Positions 63,638 through 64,000 of a stretch of DNA of 64,000 bases are shown piece by piece; the stretch's first letter is position 1; each line of letters begins with the position of its first letter. Location of the stretch: NCBI RefSeq assembly GCF_017948455.1, contig NZ_JAFFSU010000007.1, positions 186,001 through 250,000 of the forward strand, read 5' to 3'. The notes under the pieces are model-generated. The model was given only the letters and a program-made list of their open reading frames with translations. It had not been told where the DNA came from and searched no databases. Made by a program: the position numbers and the translations under genes. The DNA is from Streptomyces sp. GESEQ-4 (lineage in GTDB: Bacteria; Actinomycetota; Actinomycetes; Streptomycetales; Streptomycetaceae).

Positions 63638-63785
63638 CGCGGACCTCCGGCTCCGGTGTCTTTGATTTCTGTCGCCCGACAGAAATTAGGCACGGGGCGC
63701 ATCACCGGCATTGCCCGGATGCTGCCGCCCGGTTACCGATTCCTCACAGAGATCGCGACCTGCGTCAATATGCGAGGATCGACGG
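63638..63785. promoter_or_regulatory. Divergent promoter region with TetR operator
   Basis: These 148 bases lie between the guanidine/urea operon and the TetR gene. A perfect palindrome (arms ATTTCTGTCG and CGACAGAAAT, 2-base spacer) occupies 63665-63686. No ykkC/guanidine riboswitch pattern was recognised. GAGG at 63774-63777 is the likely ribosome binding site of the TetR gene. Confidence 0.75.
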
Positions 63786-64000
63786 ATGGGCACGAGCAGG
63801 GGACGACGCGTCGGCAGACCGCGGGCCGAGCGGCGGCCCGACAGCGGGCTCGAGCCGCGTGACGAACTCCTCGCCGCCGCCGCCGAGTTGTTCACCACCC
63901 GCGGCTACGCGGCCACCACGACCCGGGCCGTCGCCGAGCGCGCGGGCATGCGGCAGGCGTCCATGTACCACTACGTCTCCGGCAAGGAAGAGCTGCTCGC
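63786..64000 (+). CDS. TetR-family regulator, N-terminal part (partial)
   Basis: The gene runs off the right edge; 71 codons are present from ATG 63786. They show a basic N terminus (MGTSRGRRVGRPRAERRPDS) and a TetR helix-turn-helix: RDELLAAAAELFTTRGYAAT, then VAERAGMRQASMYHYVSGKE. It is divergent from the DUF1989-carboxylase-allophanate hydrolase operon, with the 22-bp palindrome between, so it is the likely repressor of that operon, perhaps responding to guanidine or a related ligand. Confidence 0.85.
   Translation, partial: MGTSRGRRVGRPRAERRPDSGLEPRDELLAAAAELFTTRGYAATTTRAVAERAGMRQASMYHYVSGKEELL

Noticed and set aside
63638..63785. Guanidine riboswitch before the DUF1989 operon
   Set aside because: No ykkC-type conserved core is visible and the region is short; the palindrome and divergent TetR explain the regulation better.

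Overview
The window is high-GC DNA with strong third-position GC bias and many GTG/TTG starts. Its markers are chaplins, mycothiol biosynthesis, the Pup-proteasome system, a gyl glycerol operon and F420-type LLM enzymes, which together indicate a Streptomyces chromosome in the conserved core. Gene order matches the S. coelicolor SCO16xx neighbourhood in general terms (chpH/chpC, mshC, gyl operon, metH, arc-dop-pup-prcBA, pafA-FKBP-pafBC-tatAC-helY). No tRNA, rRNA, CRISPR array, prophage or intact insertion sequence was seen.

Layout. 1-693: 3' end of an M20 peptidase gene. 0.8-2.0 kb: chaplins chpH and chpC. 2.0-6.3 kb: small unknown genes, a degenerate RecD2-like protein and an aldo/keto reductase. 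6.4-9.5 kb: LLM oxidoreductase, ferritin-like protein, CorA. 9.7-13.2 kb: histidine phosphatase, DUF3090 protein, SCO1664-type kinase-like protein and MshC. 13.2-18.4 kb: two small unknown proteins, a Tat-exported beta-propeller protein, a PAC2 protein (ParJ-like), a FadR-type regulator, a nucleoside phosphorylase and a secreted phospholipase A2. 18.6-23.8 kb: glycerol operon glpF-glpK-glpD with its IclR regulator gylR. 24.1-32.1 kb: metH, a HAD phosphatase and two tandem peptide-type ABC solute-binding lipoproteins. 32.2-37.9 kb: orphan response regulator, Fe-S RecB-like nuclease, M50 protease with CBS domains, TrmI, small exported protein, ferredoxin. 38.4-44.3 kb: Pup-proteasome block arc, dop, pup, a broken endonuclease VII gene, prcB, prcA. 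44.4-46.8 kb: LacI regulator divergent from an MFS transporter. 46.8-56.9 kb: pafA, two FKBP isomerases, pafB, pafC, two small proteins, tatA, tatC, helY. 57.0-64.0 kb: a four-gene operon (two DUF1989 proteins, urea/guanidine carboxylase, allophanate hydrolase) divergent from a truncated TetR gene.

How genes work together. Pup (ending GGE) is ligated by PafA, removed by Dop, and recognised by the ARC ATPase (C-terminal GQYL), which feeds the PrcB/PrcA core. PafB/PafC are the WYL transcription factors genetically linked to PafA. GlpF, GlpK and GlpD import, phosphorylate and oxidise glycerol under GylR; matching 17-bp palindromes lie upstream of both glpF and gylR. The terminal operon fits guanidine catabolism (guanidine to carboxyguanidine to allophanate to ammonia and CO2) better than urea catabolism, because it carries the paired DUF1989 proteins. 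A 22-bp palindrome between it and the TetR gene is the likely operator.

Points of most interest: several genes appear to be leaderless (TAnnnT 6-8 nt before the start codon); the RecD2-like protein has lost Walker A; the endonuclease VII gene between pup and prcB is frameshifted; and intergenic repeat elements are present at 9.55-9.66 kb, 16.3 kb and 57.0 kb.
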